DNA of 61,304 nucleotides from Alphaproteobacteria bacterium (GCA_021151585.1 JAGKWX010000007.1:1-61304), one strand, 5' to 3'; shown: positions 46,784-56,174, counted from the first letter of the stretch. The notes: generated from the letters alone by a model not told the origin. A program made the numbers and translations.

Positions 46784-47125
46784 TTAAGCCGCCGCTGGTG
46801 TTTCAGGCGCTTTGACTACTTTCTTAGCACGAGGAGCTTTTTTTGCCGCTTTTTTAACAGCTACTTTTTTAGCTGCTGGTTTAGCTGCTTTTTTAGCTGC
46901 TGGCTTAGCTGCTTTTTTAACAGCTACTTTTTTAGCTGTGGTTTTTTTCGCAGCTGGCTTTACAGATTTTTTTGGCTTAGCTGCTTTACCTGCTTTAGCT
47001 GCTTTAGCTGCCTTTAAATCAGCTTTATGTTTTTCCTTAAGAGCACGAATCTGGTCTTTAAGGGCTTTGATTGCTTCTTTTGCTTTTGCAAGAGCAGCTT
47101 GTAATTTTTCAATTTTCGCTTTCAT
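46784..47125 (-). CDS. Histone H1-like Lys/Ala-rich DNA-binding protein
   Basis: 113 residues. The N-terminal ~40 form a heptad-like coiled coil (MKAKIEKLQAALAKAKEAIK, ending LKEKHKADL). The rest is made of repeated AKKA, KPAAKK and KKVAVKKAA units like eukaryotic histone H1 tails and the Coxiella/Chlamydia histone-like proteins. It would bind DNA by charge and may compact the nucleoid. AAGGAGA lies 11 nt before ATG. At DNA level the repeats are near-identical (for example AACAGCTACTTTTTTAGCTG twice), so the repeat number may vary between strains. Codons are heavily biased to GCT/AAA. Confidence 0.85.
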   Translation of the reverse strand: MKAKIEKLQAALAKAKEAIKALKDQIRALKEKHKADLKAAKAAKAGKAAKPKKSVKPAAKKTTAKKVAVKKAAKPAAKKAAKPAAKKVAVKKAAKKAPRAKKVVKAPETPAAA

Positions 47126-47344
47126 ATAATAAATTTCTCCTTTAATTGGAAATTGTATTGTATTAAATGTTTTATAAAATACACAAGCTTATTTATAAAA
47201 AAAGCTAAGGTCTCCTGATATTTTTCGCTTTTCAAGTTGCATAGAAGCATCACTCGGATATTTCATACAGGATTTTCGAAACGCATAGCTGACACCCATA
47301 CAACCAAAATTTTTGTGATTATAGCTAGGGCAAGTCTATCTAAC

Positions 47345-47620
47345 TTAAGTTGTTTTTTGATTTTGCATATGCTTTTGCTGGAATGAACGTTTGAACCACC
47401 AAAATTTCAATGAATATTTCCACAACATTAAGCGACAAAAAAGTCGAGCACAAACGTAAACGCAAAAAAATAAAAATAAAAATAATAACAAGGCTAACCA
47501 TAAGGGCATTTGTACCGACCAACCATGATAAACAAATAATGCATAGCCCGGATCTTTCATAATCTCAACACCAAAAAATACTGCGGCAATAAAAAGCACT
47601 ATAAAAAACAACCATTTCAT
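47345..47620 (-). CDS. hemY: Truncated HemY-like protein (membrane anchor only)
   Basis: 91 residues, from the ATG at 47620 (GAGGTGA upstream). Residues 1-60 match HemY: two membrane helices with DPGYALFVYHGWSVQMPLW between them and a basic exit. HemY normally continues for about 300 more residues with TPR repeats; here the frame ends soon after the second helix, and the ~220 nt before the histone-like gene contains no TPR-like frame. So the gene is either a shortened functional form or a degraded one. It is placed after hemX as usual in the hemC-D-X-Y cluster. Confidence 0.75.
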   Translation of the reverse strand: MKWLFFIVLFIAAVFFGVEIMKDPGYALFVYHGWSVQMPLWLALLLFLFLFFCVYVCARLFCRLMLWKYSLKFWWFKRSFQQKHMQNQKTT

Positions 47621-47633
47621 AAAAATCACCTCT

Positions 47634-48626
47634 TTAAGCGCGCATTAATTTGTTATATTCATCTAAAGTTTTAATCAAGCTTAACCTAGGAACAGCGACA
47701 CTCTTTTCACGCAGAATGGCAACAGCATGTAACACATCCTGCGTTGCCGGATTGAGCGCAACATAATAACGATTAATCCATAAATCAACCTGTTCTAAAC
47801 TCGTTTGATAAATATTATTTTCATGGTGTAATGCAGCCCATTGCGCTTGGCTCAGTTGCATGTGTATGTATTGATTAATATACTCCCCCTGAGTCTGGGC
47901 GATCAATGGCAATAAAGAATTCGGTGTTTTCCGCACAACAATAAAATCTTTCATATGATGCCAGGCATTTTTAAGATGAAAGCGCCAGCCTAGCTCCACA
48001 ACTGATATATCTTCTGGTGAATCGGCCTCGCCTGTCACAAAACTTGAACCTAACAAAGGCATAGCATCTACTTGTTGCTCAAGCGCTGAGATATCTAGCA
48101 ATATCGACGTAGACGTTTGTACATCTATATTCGCAAGCACATGTATGTCACTATGAACTGCTTGAGATAACTTCTCTAAGCTGGGGTCATTGATATCGTG
48201 AATAATCGCGCAAACCTGCTCAAGTAAACTTTGGCTCATGGGTATGTCATAGCCAAGGCGTAAACTATTATCGGCAAGATTTAGCAAATAACCAATTTCT
48301 TCTAGACGCCACTGTTTTTGCTGAGTAAATAGCGTCAATTGCTGCAGCGCTTGTTGCTGCTGGTGCAAATCTAAGGCCTGCTGGTTCACTTGCTGTTGCA
48401 CAGTACTTAATTTTGCATTAGTTTCGGAATAACTACGTTGTGCGCTTTCTGTTTTAAGAGATAACTCGTTGACAATCTGGGTAATCTCGCGATGTTTTGC
48501 ATAATAAAAACCAACAGCCGCACCTACCAGTAATAATATCAATACTATTAAGCAAATATTCAGCCACAACCAAGAGCGCGATTGAATAATTGTGTTATTT
48601 TCTTGTGTTATTAACTCAGACGGCAT
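47634..48626 (-). CDS. hemX: HemX (membrane-anchored, uroporphyrinogen-III C-methyltransferase-like)
   Basis: 330 residues. One N-terminal membrane helix (WLWLNICLIVLILLLVGAAV) is followed by a long coiled coil rich in Gln (VNQQALDLHQQQQALQQL) and a helical periplasmic domain. It matches HemX of gammaproteobacteria, which lies with hemC and hemD. The 'methyltransferase' name is historic and a catalytic role is not shown. Its ATG overlaps the end of hemD by 11 nt. It could act with HemY in haem or membrane-complex assembly. Confidence 0.88.
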   Translation of the reverse strand: MPSELITQENNTIIQSRSWLWLNICLIVLILLLVGAAVGFYYAKHREITQIVNELSLKTESAQRSYSETNAKLSTVQQQVNQQALDLHQQQQALQQLTLFTQQKQWRLEEIGYLLNLADNSLRLGYDIPMSQSLLEQVCAIIHDINDPSLEKLSQAVHSDIHVLANIDVQTSTSILLDISALEQQVDAMPLLGSSFVTGEADSPEDISVVELGWRFHLKNAWHHMKDFIVVRKTPNSLLPLIAQTQGEYINQYIHMQLSQAQWAALHHENNIYQTSLEQVDLWINRYYVALNPATQDVLHAVAILREKSVAVPRLSLIKTLDEYNKLMRA

Positions 48627-49356
48627 GTTCTTTTCCCCAGTCTATTAATCGATTAACGATCGCAGAGTTATCAAAAGCGCCATTAATTTCTATTACTTGC
48701 AAAAACCCTTGTTTTTTAGCAACTGCCGCAATACGAGAACTCACAACTAGCAACGGAATTGTATGCAAAATTGGAACATAGCAACCGGCTAACTTTTCTA
48801 AACATAACAAATTATCAACGCTTGTACAAATTACCGCGGTAAAGCCTATTGCCTTAATTAGCTCTTGCAGTTTTGTTGCTTGCTGCATTGCACAATGACG
48901 TTGATAAACTTCATAGCGTTGGCACAGTGCCCCTCTTTCCCGCAAAGTAGTTAGTAGCAAATCTCGCCCACCGACACCGCAGAAAATGGCTACTTGCTTA
49001 TTTTGAACATGTTGTAAATCCGGCAAAGCCAATAAGCCCTCACTATTCATTTCTTCAGCATGCTGTGAAATAACGCCACGCTGCATTAATGCCAACGATG
49101 TCGCTGCACCAACGGAAAAATATTTTATGTTAGGTGAAAAAGTAGACAAGGGATAATATTTAACCGCATTCACGCTAATAAAAATAGCAATATCAGGCTG
49201 AAAAAATTTTAAATTTACACGATGTGATTGAATATCCAAAGTTGGTACATGGTGGCCATAAGCCCCGTGACTTTCTAAAATTCTACACAAATCTTCACCT
49301 TGCGGTGAAGGGCGCGTTACCAGAATATGTTGATTTGCAAGAAACATATTATTCAT
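48616..49356 (-). CDS. hemD: Uroporphyrinogen-III synthase
   Basis: 246 residues. It cyclises hydroxymethylbilane to uroporphyrinogen III with inversion of ring D. HemD proteins are poorly conserved; recognisable here are ILVTRPSPQGEDLCRILES, the FISVNAVKYY stretch, FSVGAATSLAL and CTSVDNLLCL in the two-lobed fold. It lies 11 nt after hemC and overlaps hemX. Confidence 0.88.
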   Translation of the reverse strand: MNNMFLANQHILVTRPSPQGEDLCRILESHGAYGHHVPTLDIQSHRVNLKFFQPDIAIFISVNAVKYYPLSTFSPNIKYFSVGAATSLALMQRGVISQHAEEMNSEGLLALPDLQHVQNKQVAIFCGVGGRDLLLTTLRERGALCQRYEVYQRHCAMQQATKLQELIKAIGFTAVICTSVDNLLCLEKLAGCYVPILHTIPLLVVSSRIAAVAKKQGFLQVIEINGAFDNSAIVNRLIDWGKEHAV

Positions 49357-49367
49357 GCCGTTGCAAC

Positions 49368-50255
49368 CTAGATTCCGCGGCGATATAGCTCGGCCGCCAC
49401 TGTTGCACCCAAATTTTCAGCATATCGACGCGAGCCGCGCATGTTAGTAGAAATATACTGTTCGCGACAAATCCAAGCACGTAACAACAAATCATCGCCT
49501 TCTAAAACGGCATACGCGGCCAAAGGAACACCGCAACCACCGTTTAACGTACGACTTACTGCACGTTCAGCAACAACACAGTCGCTAGTATCAACATGAT
49601 GAATCGCTTGTAAACATTGCTTAAGATGGGCATCGGTGACTCGCGATTCAATGCCAATTGCGCCTTGTCCAGGAGCAGGAAGCCATTGTTCTATAGATAA
49701 ACGTTGCGTGATATGATGTGATAAATTTAGCCGCTCTAAGCCGGCACTGGCAAGAATAAGTGCATCGAAACTTCCTTCAACGCATTTTTGTAATCGCGTC
49801 TGCACATTTCCTCGCACATCAACACAGCGTAAATGCGGAAAATTACGTTGCAAAATTGTTTTACGACGCGCACTAGACGTCCCTATACGTGAGTCGGCGG
49901 GCATATCGTCTAAAGAAGAATATTTCTCACTCACAAAAGCATCTTCGACACTACCACGTTGTAATATTGCGGAGATCTCTAAACCTTCTGGCACCTCCAT
50001 CGGCACATCTTTCATGGAATGGACTGCAATATCAGCTTCATTATTTAGAAGAGCGTTTTCAAGCTCTTTGACAAACAATCCTTTGCCGCCGACTTTAGCA
50101 AGAGAACGATCCAAAATTTTATCGCCTTGGGTGACAATAGGAATAAGCTCAATATTGAAATCAGGGTAATGACGCAGCAAGGCAGTTTTAACAAACTCTG
50201 CTTGCCAAATAGCCAGCGGGCTTTTACGGGTAGCAATACGGATACTTTGAGGCAT
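49368..50255 (-). CDS. hemC: Hydroxymethylbilane synthase (porphobilinogen deaminase)
   Basis: 295 residues. It polymerises four porphobilinogen units. Start IRIATRKSPLAIWQAEFV, DVPMEVPEGL and VHSMKDVP contain the catalytic Asp region and Arg cofactor contacts; NGGCGVPLAAYAV has the Cys that binds the dipyrromethane cofactor. First gene of the haem set and 47 nt after atpC on the same strand, so read-through from the atp operon is possible because I see no clear terminator between them. Confidence 0.95.
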   Translation of the reverse strand: MPQSIRIATRKSPLAIWQAEFVKTALLRHYPDFNIELIPIVTQGDKILDRSLAKVGGKGLFVKELENALLNNEADIAVHSMKDVPMEVPEGLEISAILQRGSVEDAFVSEKYSSLDDMPADSRIGTSSARRKTILQRNFPHLRCVDVRGNVQTRLQKCVEGSFDALILASAGLERLNLSHHITQRLSIEQWLPAPGQGAIGIESRVTDAHLKQCLQAIHHVDTSDCVVAERAVSRTLNGGCGVPLAAYAVLEGDDLLLRAWICREQYISTNMRGSRRYAENLGATVAAELYRRGI

Positions 50256-50302
50256 GAATATACATTTCGCTCATAATTAACAATAAAGTTATGTTATAGA
50301 CA

Positions 50303-50734
50303 TTAGCGCCTAAGATCTTGCAGCTCTTGAATCACGCGTCGCATTGCTGTCGCTTCTTCGATTTCAACCAACAAGGCCTCTTTGCTAGATACAGTCGCTG
50401 ATTTATCAATACCGGCTAAAGTATCACGTGCTTTTTGCTGTGATTCACTAGCTGCTGCATCATCTAAATCTTCAGCACGAATGACTGTGTCCGCCATAAT
50501 GGTAACTACCGTCGGCTGCACCTCTAAAATACCGCCAGAGATATAAAATAAAGATTCTTCACCATCGACTGTTTTATAACGAATCTTGCCAGGCTTAACT
50601 GTGGTTAATAGCGGACTATGGCCAGGCATAATACCCAATTCGCCCATGCTGCCCGTCACAATTAAAAGAGCGACCTGACCACTAAAAATAGTCTGTTCTG
50701 CGCTGACGATGTCTAAGGTTAACGTTGTTGCCAT
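50303..50734 (-). CDS. atpC: F1Fo ATP synthase subunit epsilon
   Basis: 143 residues with the N-terminal beta-sandwich (FSGQVALLIVTGSMGELGIMPG in two parts, HSPLLTTVKPG) and a C-terminal helical hairpin that can inhibit rotation. Last gene of atpIBEFHAGDC. It is about 200 nt after atpD, with a hairpin between. Confidence 0.95.
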   Translation of the reverse strand: MATTLTLDIVSAEQTIFSGQVALLIVTGSMGELGIMPGHSPLLTTVKPGKIRYKTVDGEESLFYISGGILEVQPTVVTIMADTVIRAEDLDDAAASESQQKARDTLAGIDKSATVSSKEALLVEIEEATAMRRVIQELQDLRR

Positions 50735-50858
50735 GTTGTTCTCTCAAATTTTCACTGCGATATCATGTTGACTAAGGCACTCTCAGCTGAAGCAAGGGGC
50801 AAAGGCGCTTCAAAATATACGACTTATCTCAATCAACCCTAATCCAACCTAGCGAGCA

Positions 50859-50879
50859 CCTTCTCCACATGGGAGAAGG
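50859..50879. repeat. Short palindromic hairpin between atpD and atpC
   Basis: Stem CCTTCTCC (50859-50866) / GGAGAAGG (50872-50879) with loop ACATG. No T-run follows on either strand, so it is not a standard terminator. It looks like a REP-type or mRNA-processing element. A degenerate look-alike (CTCTCCCACAAGGGGAAAAG) is at about 52381, between atpD and atpG. Confidence 0.5.
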
Positions 50880-50930
50880 ACCCGATCACTACTGCTGTAG
50901 CGTAAACAATAGATGCACAAAGGCGACCAA

Positions 50931-52316
50931 TTACAATTCTTTCGCCTTAGCGATCGCTTCATCAATCGACCCGACCATATAAAATGCTTGTTCAGGCAAA
51001 TGATCATAGTCGCCATTCACAATGCCTTTAAAACTTCGTATGGTTTCACTCAGCGGTACATATTTTCCTGGGCTACCAGTAAATACTTCGGCAACGAAAA
51101 ATGGCTGTGATAAAAATTTCTGAATTTTACGTGCACGAGACACCGTCAATTTATCTTCTGCTGACAATTCATCCATACCCAAAATCGCAATAATATCTTT
51201 CAATTCTTTATAACGCTGCAACACGCCCTGAACTGATCGCGCGACGTCATAATGTTCTTGGCCAACTAACAGCGGATCTAATTGGCGGCTAGTAGAATCT
51301 AATGGATCTACCGCAGGATAAATACCTAATTCTGCGATTTGACGCGACAATACGACGGTGGCATCTAAATGGGCAAATGTCGTTGCAGGCGATGGATCAG
51401 TTAAGTCATCCGCTGGAACATAAACAGCTTGCACAGAAGTAATGGAGCCGGTTTTGGTTGATGTAATACGTTCTTGCAACATCCCCATTTCTTCCGCAAG
51501 TGTTGGCTGATAACCTACCGCTGATGGCATACGACCTAGCAATGCAGATACCTCTGTACCCGCCAAAGTGTAACGATAAATATTATCAACGAACATCAAA
51601 ACATCACGGCCTTCATCACGGAAATTTTCTGCAATTGTTAAGCCGGTCAAAGCAACACGCAAACGATTTCCAGGTGGCTCGTTCATTTGACCATAAACCA
51701 ATGAAACTTTGTCCAAGACATTAGAGTCTTTCATTTCATGATAAAAGTCGTTACCTTCACGTGTTCGCTCACCCACGCCAGCAAACACTGAATAACCACT
51801 GTGCTCAACAGCGATGTTACGAATCAATTCCATCATGTTAACAGTTTTACCTACACCAGCACCACCGAACAAACCAACTTTACCACCTTTTGCAAATGGG
51901 CAAAGTAAGTCAATAACTTTAATACCAGTTTCCAATAATTCTTCTGCCGCAGCTTGCTCTGCATAACTTGGTGGTTGGCGGTGAATTGGCAAACGCTCTG
52001 TCTCTTCTTCTCCAATAGGACCTTGTTCATCAATGGGCTGACCTAAAACATCCATAATCCGTCCCAATGTTTTTTTACCTACTGGCACTGTAATTGGTTT
52101 GCCTGTATCAATAACATTTAATCCGCGCTTTAATCCATCCGTCGTTCCCATAGCAATTGTTCTAACAACGCCATCACCAATTTGCTGCTGTGTTTCTAAT
52201 GTGATGTTAGTATTTTCCACTTTCAGCGCACTATATACTTTCGGCACGTGGCCACGTGGAAAGCTGACATCCACCACGGCGCCGATGATTGCTTGAATTG
52301 TTCCGACTACTGCCAT
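50931..52316 (-). CDS. atpD: F1Fo ATP synthase subunit beta
   Basis: 461 residues. It contains the catalytic nucleotide sites of F1. P-loop GGAGVGKTVNM, GERTREGNDFY with catalytic Glu/Arg, and the DELSEED-like DELSAEDKL near the C-terminus are present. Length is as in other proteobacteria. About 200 nt separate it from atpG, wider than the spacing between the Fo genes. Confidence 0.97.
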   Translation of the reverse strand: MAVVGTIQAIIGAVVDVSFPRGHVPKVYSALKVENTNITLETQQQIGDGVVRTIAMGTTDGLKRGLNVIDTGKPITVPVGKKTLGRIMDVLGQPIDEQGPIGEEETERLPIHRQPPSYAEQAAAEELLETGIKVIDLLCPFAKGGKVGLFGGAGVGKTVNMMELIRNIAVEHSGYSVFAGVGERTREGNDFYHEMKDSNVLDKVSLVYGQMNEPPGNRLRVALTGLTIAENFRDEGRDVLMFVDNIYRYTLAGTEVSALLGRMPSAVGYQPTLAEEMGMLQERITSTKTGSITSVQAVYVPADDLTDPSPATTFAHLDATVVLSRQIAELGIYPAVDPLDSTSRQLDPLLVGQEHYDVARSVQGVLQRYKELKDIIAILGMDELSAEDKLTVSRARKIQKFLSQPFFVAEVFTGSPGKYVPLSETIRSFKGIVNGDYDHLPEQAFYMVGSIDEAIAKAKEL

Positions 52317-52517
52317 TTTGTTTTCCTCTCTACCTAATTCTTCTCATATCACCACTCTCTCGAGTCGAGCACGACTCAATCTCTCCCACAAGGGGAAAAG
52401 ATGTCAAAAGAGAAGCAATGCCATAAATCATATTTATCTACATCCACTCTTAACGCCTTACCAATCTAATTCCCCAACTCGCTTACTGGAGATGTTTAGA
52501 GAGCAAGGTCGCATCTT

Positions 52518-53381
52518 CTAAACTGCTGCTGCACCTGAAACTATTTCGGATATTTCCTGGGTAATCGCTGCTTGACGAGCCTTGTTATATACAAGTTGCA
52601 AGTCATTGATAATTTCACCAGCATTATCTGTTGCGCTTTTCATCGCAACCATACGAGCAGCTTGTTCACAAGCAACATTTTCAATCACAGATTGATACAC
52701 TTGAGATTCAATATAGCGACGCAACAAGTAATCTAATAATGTTTTTGCATCAGGCTCATAAATATAATCCCAATGGTGCTTGTCACCACTATTTTCTTCT
52801 GCGACTATCGGCAATAAAGTCGAAATATAGGGCTGCTGCTTCATCGTGTTCACAAAATCATTAGCGCATATATATACAGCATCTAACTTTCCTTCAGCAA
52901 ATTCGTCTAAGAAAGTCTTAACGACCCCAATCAATTCACTCATTAATGGCTTCTCGCCTAAGTGACTTGCTTGCGCTTTAATACGAGCATTAACACGCTT
53001 AAATAGTTGAACGGCCTTTGTACCAATCGGGCATACTTCTATTTCAACACCTTGCTGTTCTTTATCTCGCATATCAGATAATACAGAGCGAAATAAGGCA
53101 GAGTTTAGAGGACCACATAATCCACGATCAGAGCTAATAACAATATAACCCACACGCTGCAACTTTTCCGTTTTATTCAAAAATGGATGTCTATATTCCG
53201 GCGAACTTTCTGCCAAATGCTGAATGATTTGACGAATTTTAGTTGCATAAGGTTTGGATAGACTCATGCGCTGCTGACACTTGCGTAACTTGCTTGCAGC
53301 AACAAGCTCCATGGCACGCGTAATTTTTTGCGTGCTTTTAACGCTGCTAATTTTTCCGCGAATTTCTTTTGCTGTTGCCAT
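52518..53381 (-). CDS. atpG: F1Fo ATP synthase subunit gamma
   Basis: 287 residues, the central rotor shaft. The N-terminal helix MATAKEIRGKISSVKSTQKI and the C-terminal helix (MKSATDNAGEIINDL and YNKARQAAITQEISEIVSGA) are the typical coiled-coil parts. SDRGLCGPLN marks the conserved centre. Normal length and frame. Confidence 0.96.
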   Translation of the reverse strand: MATAKEIRGKISSVKSTQKITRAMELVAASKLRKCQQRMSLSKPYATKIRQIIQHLAESSPEYRHPFLNKTEKLQRVGYIVISSDRGLCGPLNSALFRSVLSDMRDKEQQGVEIEVCPIGTKAVQLFKRVNARIKAQASHLGEKPLMSELIGVVKTFLDEFAEGKLDAVYICANDFVNTMKQQPYISTLLPIVAEENSGDKHHWDYIYEPDAKTLLDYLLRRYIESQVYQSVIENVACEQAARMVAMKSATDNAGEIINDLQLVYNKARQAAITQEISEIVSGAAAV

Positions 53382-53426
53382 AATTAATCACTTTTTTAAA
53401 TTCACTTAATCTCGTCACGACTGTTG

Positions 53427-53453
53427 GTAAAGGCGAGCGGCGCTAGCCTTTAC
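53427..53453. repeat. Hairpin between atpG and atpA
   Basis: GTAAAGGC (53427-53434) and GCCTTTAC (53446-53453), extended by TTG/CAA on the outside, around a GC-rich 11-nt loop. No T-run follows. It probably shapes the operon mRNA rather than ending it. Confidence 0.45.
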
Positions 53454-53484
53454 AACATGCCATCATTAAATCAACAGTTGCATA

Positions 53485-55029
53485 TCACCAAGTCTGTGTT
53501 GCTTTAAACTGCTGAATCACCAAATCCATGCCTGCAACGATTTCATCATTGTAATTGCAGGTATCATTAATACGATCCATCAACTCAGTGTGCGCACTAC
53601 GGAAATAAGCTAAGAGAGAGCGCTCAAAACGTACTACTTCCACTAAAGCAACATCATCAAAATAACCTTTTTGCACCGCATACAAAACCAATCCCATCTC
53701 AGCAACAGATAATGGGCTATATTGCTTTTGCTTCATAATTTCTGAAGTTCGCTGACCACGCTCTAATTGTTTACGTGTAGCGTCATCTAGATCGGAAGCG
53801 AATTGCGAAAACGCAGCTAATTCGCGATATTGAGCCAATGATAAACGCACATTACCCGCCAATTTCTTGATCAACTTAGTTTGAGCAGCCCCACCTACAC
53901 GCGAAACTGAAAGCCCAGCATTAATCGCTGGTCGCATACCCGAATTAAACAAATCAGTTTCCAAGAAAATTTGTCCATCAGTAATCGAAATAACGTTTGT
54001 TGGAACGAAAGCAGAAACGTCTCCCGCTTGCGTTTCAATAATAGGCAAAGCAGTCAATGAGCCTGTTTTACCTGTCACACGGCCATTGGTTGCTTTTTCA
54101 ACAAACTCAGCACTGACACGAGCAGCACGCTCTAATAAACGTGAATGTAAATAGAAAACATCGCCTGGATACGCTTCACGACCTGGTGGACGACGCAATA
54201 ATAAAGAAATTTGTCGATACGCCCATGCTTGTTTTGTTAAATCATCATAAACAATCAGCGCATCTTCACCCTGATCACGGAAAAATTCACCCATGGCACA
54301 ACCTGCATAAGGTGCCACAAATTGCATAGCAGCAGATTCAGATGCAGAGGCAGCAACAATAATCGTGTGAGCAAGAGCACCGTGCTCTTCTAATTTACGC
54401 ACAACCGCTGCTATAGAAGAAGCTTTTTGGCCAATAGCCACATAAATACATTTTACGCCAGTATTTTTTTGATTAATAATTGTATCGATAGCAACGGCTG
54501 TTTTACCAGTTTGCCTATCACCAATAATCAATTCACGCTGGCCTCGGCCAACTGGAGTCATCGCGTCAATACATTTCAAGCCAGTTTGTAAAGGTTGATC
54601 AACTGATTGTCGCCACAATACACCTGGAGCTACTTTTTCAATTGGTGAAGAAGCTTCTGCTGCAATCGCACCCTTTCCATCTATAGGGCGGCCTAAAGCA
54701 TCAACAACTCGGCCTAACAAAGCGCTACCAACCGGAACTTCTAAAATACGGCCAGTACATTTAACAACATCACCCTCACTTAAATGCTGATATTCGCCTA
54801 AAACAACCGCGCCAACAGAATCTTGCTCAAGATTTAACGCCATTGCAAAAACATTTCCTGGGCACTCAATCATTTCGCCCTGCATCACATCGCGCAAACC
54901 GTGCAATCGCAAAATACCATCACGTACACTGATAATAGTACCTTCGCTGCGTTTTTCTGTGCTAAAGTTAAAATTAGCTATACCTTCTTGGATTAAGGAA
55001 CTGATTTCAGCTGGATTAAGTTGTTGCAT
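53485..55029 (-). CDS. atpA: F1Fo ATP synthase subunit alpha
   Basis: 514 residues (E. coli 513). Non-catalytic nucleotide-binding subunit of F1. P-loop GDRQTGKTAVA, VYDDLTKQAWAYRQISLLLR in two parts, and the arginine-finger region SVSRVGGAAQTK are present. GAGGTGG precedes the ATG. It is 53 nt after atpH. Confidence 0.97.
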   Translation of the reverse strand: MQQLNPAEISSLIQEGIANFNFSTEKRSEGTIISVRDGILRLHGLRDVMQGEMIECPGNVFAMALNLEQDSVGAVVLGEYQHLSEGDVVKCTGRILEVPVGSALLGRVVDALGRPIDGKGAIAAEASSPIEKVAPGVLWRQSVDQPLQTGLKCIDAMTPVGRGQRELIIGDRQTGKTAVAIDTIINQKNTGVKCIYVAIGQKASSIAAVVRKLEEHGALAHTIIVAASASESAAMQFVAPYAGCAMGEFFRDQGEDALIVYDDLTKQAWAYRQISLLLRRPPGREAYPGDVFYLHSRLLERAARVSAEFVEKATNGRVTGKTGSLTALPIIETQAGDVSAFVPTNVISITDGQIFLETDLFNSGMRPAINAGLSVSRVGGAAQTKLIKKLAGNVRLSLAQYRELAAFSQFASDLDDATRKQLERGQRTSEIMKQKQYSPLSVAEMGLVLYAVQKGYFDDVALVEVVRFERSLLAYFRSAHTELMDRINDTCNYNDEIVAGMDLVIQQFKATQTW

Positions 55030-55082
55030 AGAGCCACCTCTTGTTTAATGTGGGTAGATTTATAGCCTACCGCTAAATATAT

Positions 55083-55616
55083 TTAAAATTGTGTTTTTAA
55101 ACGCTCTAATTGCGTTTTAATTGAACCATCTAGCACGTATTCATCACCGACACGGACCACCGCGCCTGCAATAATGGCAGCATCAACGTAAAATGTTGGA
55201 GCGATTTTTTGTTGCAAATGTTGAACAATTTTTTCTGCTAAAACACGTTGCTGGTCATCATTTAAAGAAATAGCCGTTGTAATATCAACATTGACTATAT
55301 TTTCAGCTTGCGCCTGAAGCGCCTCAAACAAATCATAAATCATTGGCGCCAAGGCTAAACGATGGTGCACAATTAATAGTTTCAAGAAATTAAAACCGTG
55401 AGCATCAAGTGCTTGCTTAGCAAACGGTTCTAGCAAACTTAAAAATGTTGTAGCGTCCAAAGTTGGCGCATTCAAAACGTTGTGCATCGACTCTGTTAGC
55501 ACCAAAGCGCGAATGTTGGCTAACATGTTAGCCCATGCATTTACTTGATTACGCTGCTTAGCAAATTCATATGCAGCAACTGCATAAGGGCGAGCTAATG
55601 TTTTAAGTTCCGTCAT
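55083..55616 (-). CDS. atpH: F1Fo ATP synthase subunit delta
   Basis: 177 residues. Part of the peripheral stalk linking F1 to subunit b. The N-terminus (ARPYAVAAYEFAKQRN) and the C-terminal beta hairpin (IIAGAVVRVGDEYVLDGSIK) are the family's conserved ends. It starts 3 nt after the atpF stop. Confidence 0.96.
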   Translation of the reverse strand: MTELKTLARPYAVAAYEFAKQRNQVNAWANMLANIRALVLTESMHNVLNAPTLDATTFLSLLEPFAKQALDAHGFNFLKLLIVHHRLALAPMIYDLFEALQAQAENIVNVDITTAISLNDDQQRVLAEKIVQHLQQKIAPTFYVDAAIIAGAVVRVGDEYVLDGSIKTQLERLKTQF

Positions 55617-55619
55617 TAT

Positions 55620-56090
55620 TTAAATCTCTTCAACTGCTTGCGCAATCAAGGCTTGATGCTTGGAAGCATCAATTGAACCACGCAATACTTTCTCTGCAGT
55701 CATTACAACTAGGTGGCCTACTTGTGAACGCAGTTCTTCTTTGGCTTTAATCACAGCCTGTTGTACTTGAGACTCAGCGTGAACAACAATACGTTGAGCG
55801 TCGAGACGAGCTGCTTCTTTTGCTTCTTCAAGAATAATTTCTGCGCGCTTATTTGCTGCTTCAATAATTTGTGATGCCTGTTCACGTGATTCACGTAACA
55901 TTTCCATCACTGTTCGCTCTGCCAATTCAAGATCACGCTGACTTTGCTCTGCAGCAGCAATACCATCGGCGATTTTCTTTTGACGTTCAGCCAAAGCCTT
56001 TGTCATCGGCGGCCAGACGTATTTCATCGTAAACCAAATAAATACCGCAAAGGTAATCATTTGGCCGAGTAATGTCAGATTAAGATTCAT
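55620..56090 (-). CDS. atpF: F1Fo ATP synthase subunit b
   Basis: 156 residues, equal to E. coli AtpF, from the ATG at 56090 (MNLNLTLLGQMITFAVFIWF). An upstream in-frame start at 56117 would add nine residues without support. One N-terminal membrane helix and a long charged coiled coil form the peripheral stalk dimer. Confidence 0.96.
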   Translation of the reverse strand: MNLNLTLLGQMITFAVFIWFTMKYVWPPMTKALAERQKKIADGIAAAEQSQRDLELAERTVMEMLRESREQASQIIEAANKRAEIILEEAKEAARLDAQRIVVHAESQVQQAVIKAKEELRSQVGHLVVMTAEKVLRGSIDASKHQALIAQAVEEI

Positions 56091-56174
56091 ATTTTTACCT
56101 ATTTCTTGTAGGGGCAATCAGCTGTGATTGCCCTAACACCAGATTAAGCACAGAGGCTTAATCTTACATAAATA

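Noticed and set aside
46812..47129. 105-codon plus-strand open frame opposite the histone-like gene
   Set aside because: A mirror frame caused by the repetitive Lys/Ala codons; rich in Phe/Ala as expected from the complement, and convergent with no start signal.
47189..47299. 36-codon minus-strand frame between hemY and the histone-like gene
   Set aside because: No ribosome-binding site and no coding pattern; a TATAAT-like box upstream (47318-47323) has no good -35. More likely part of the histone-like gene's leader.
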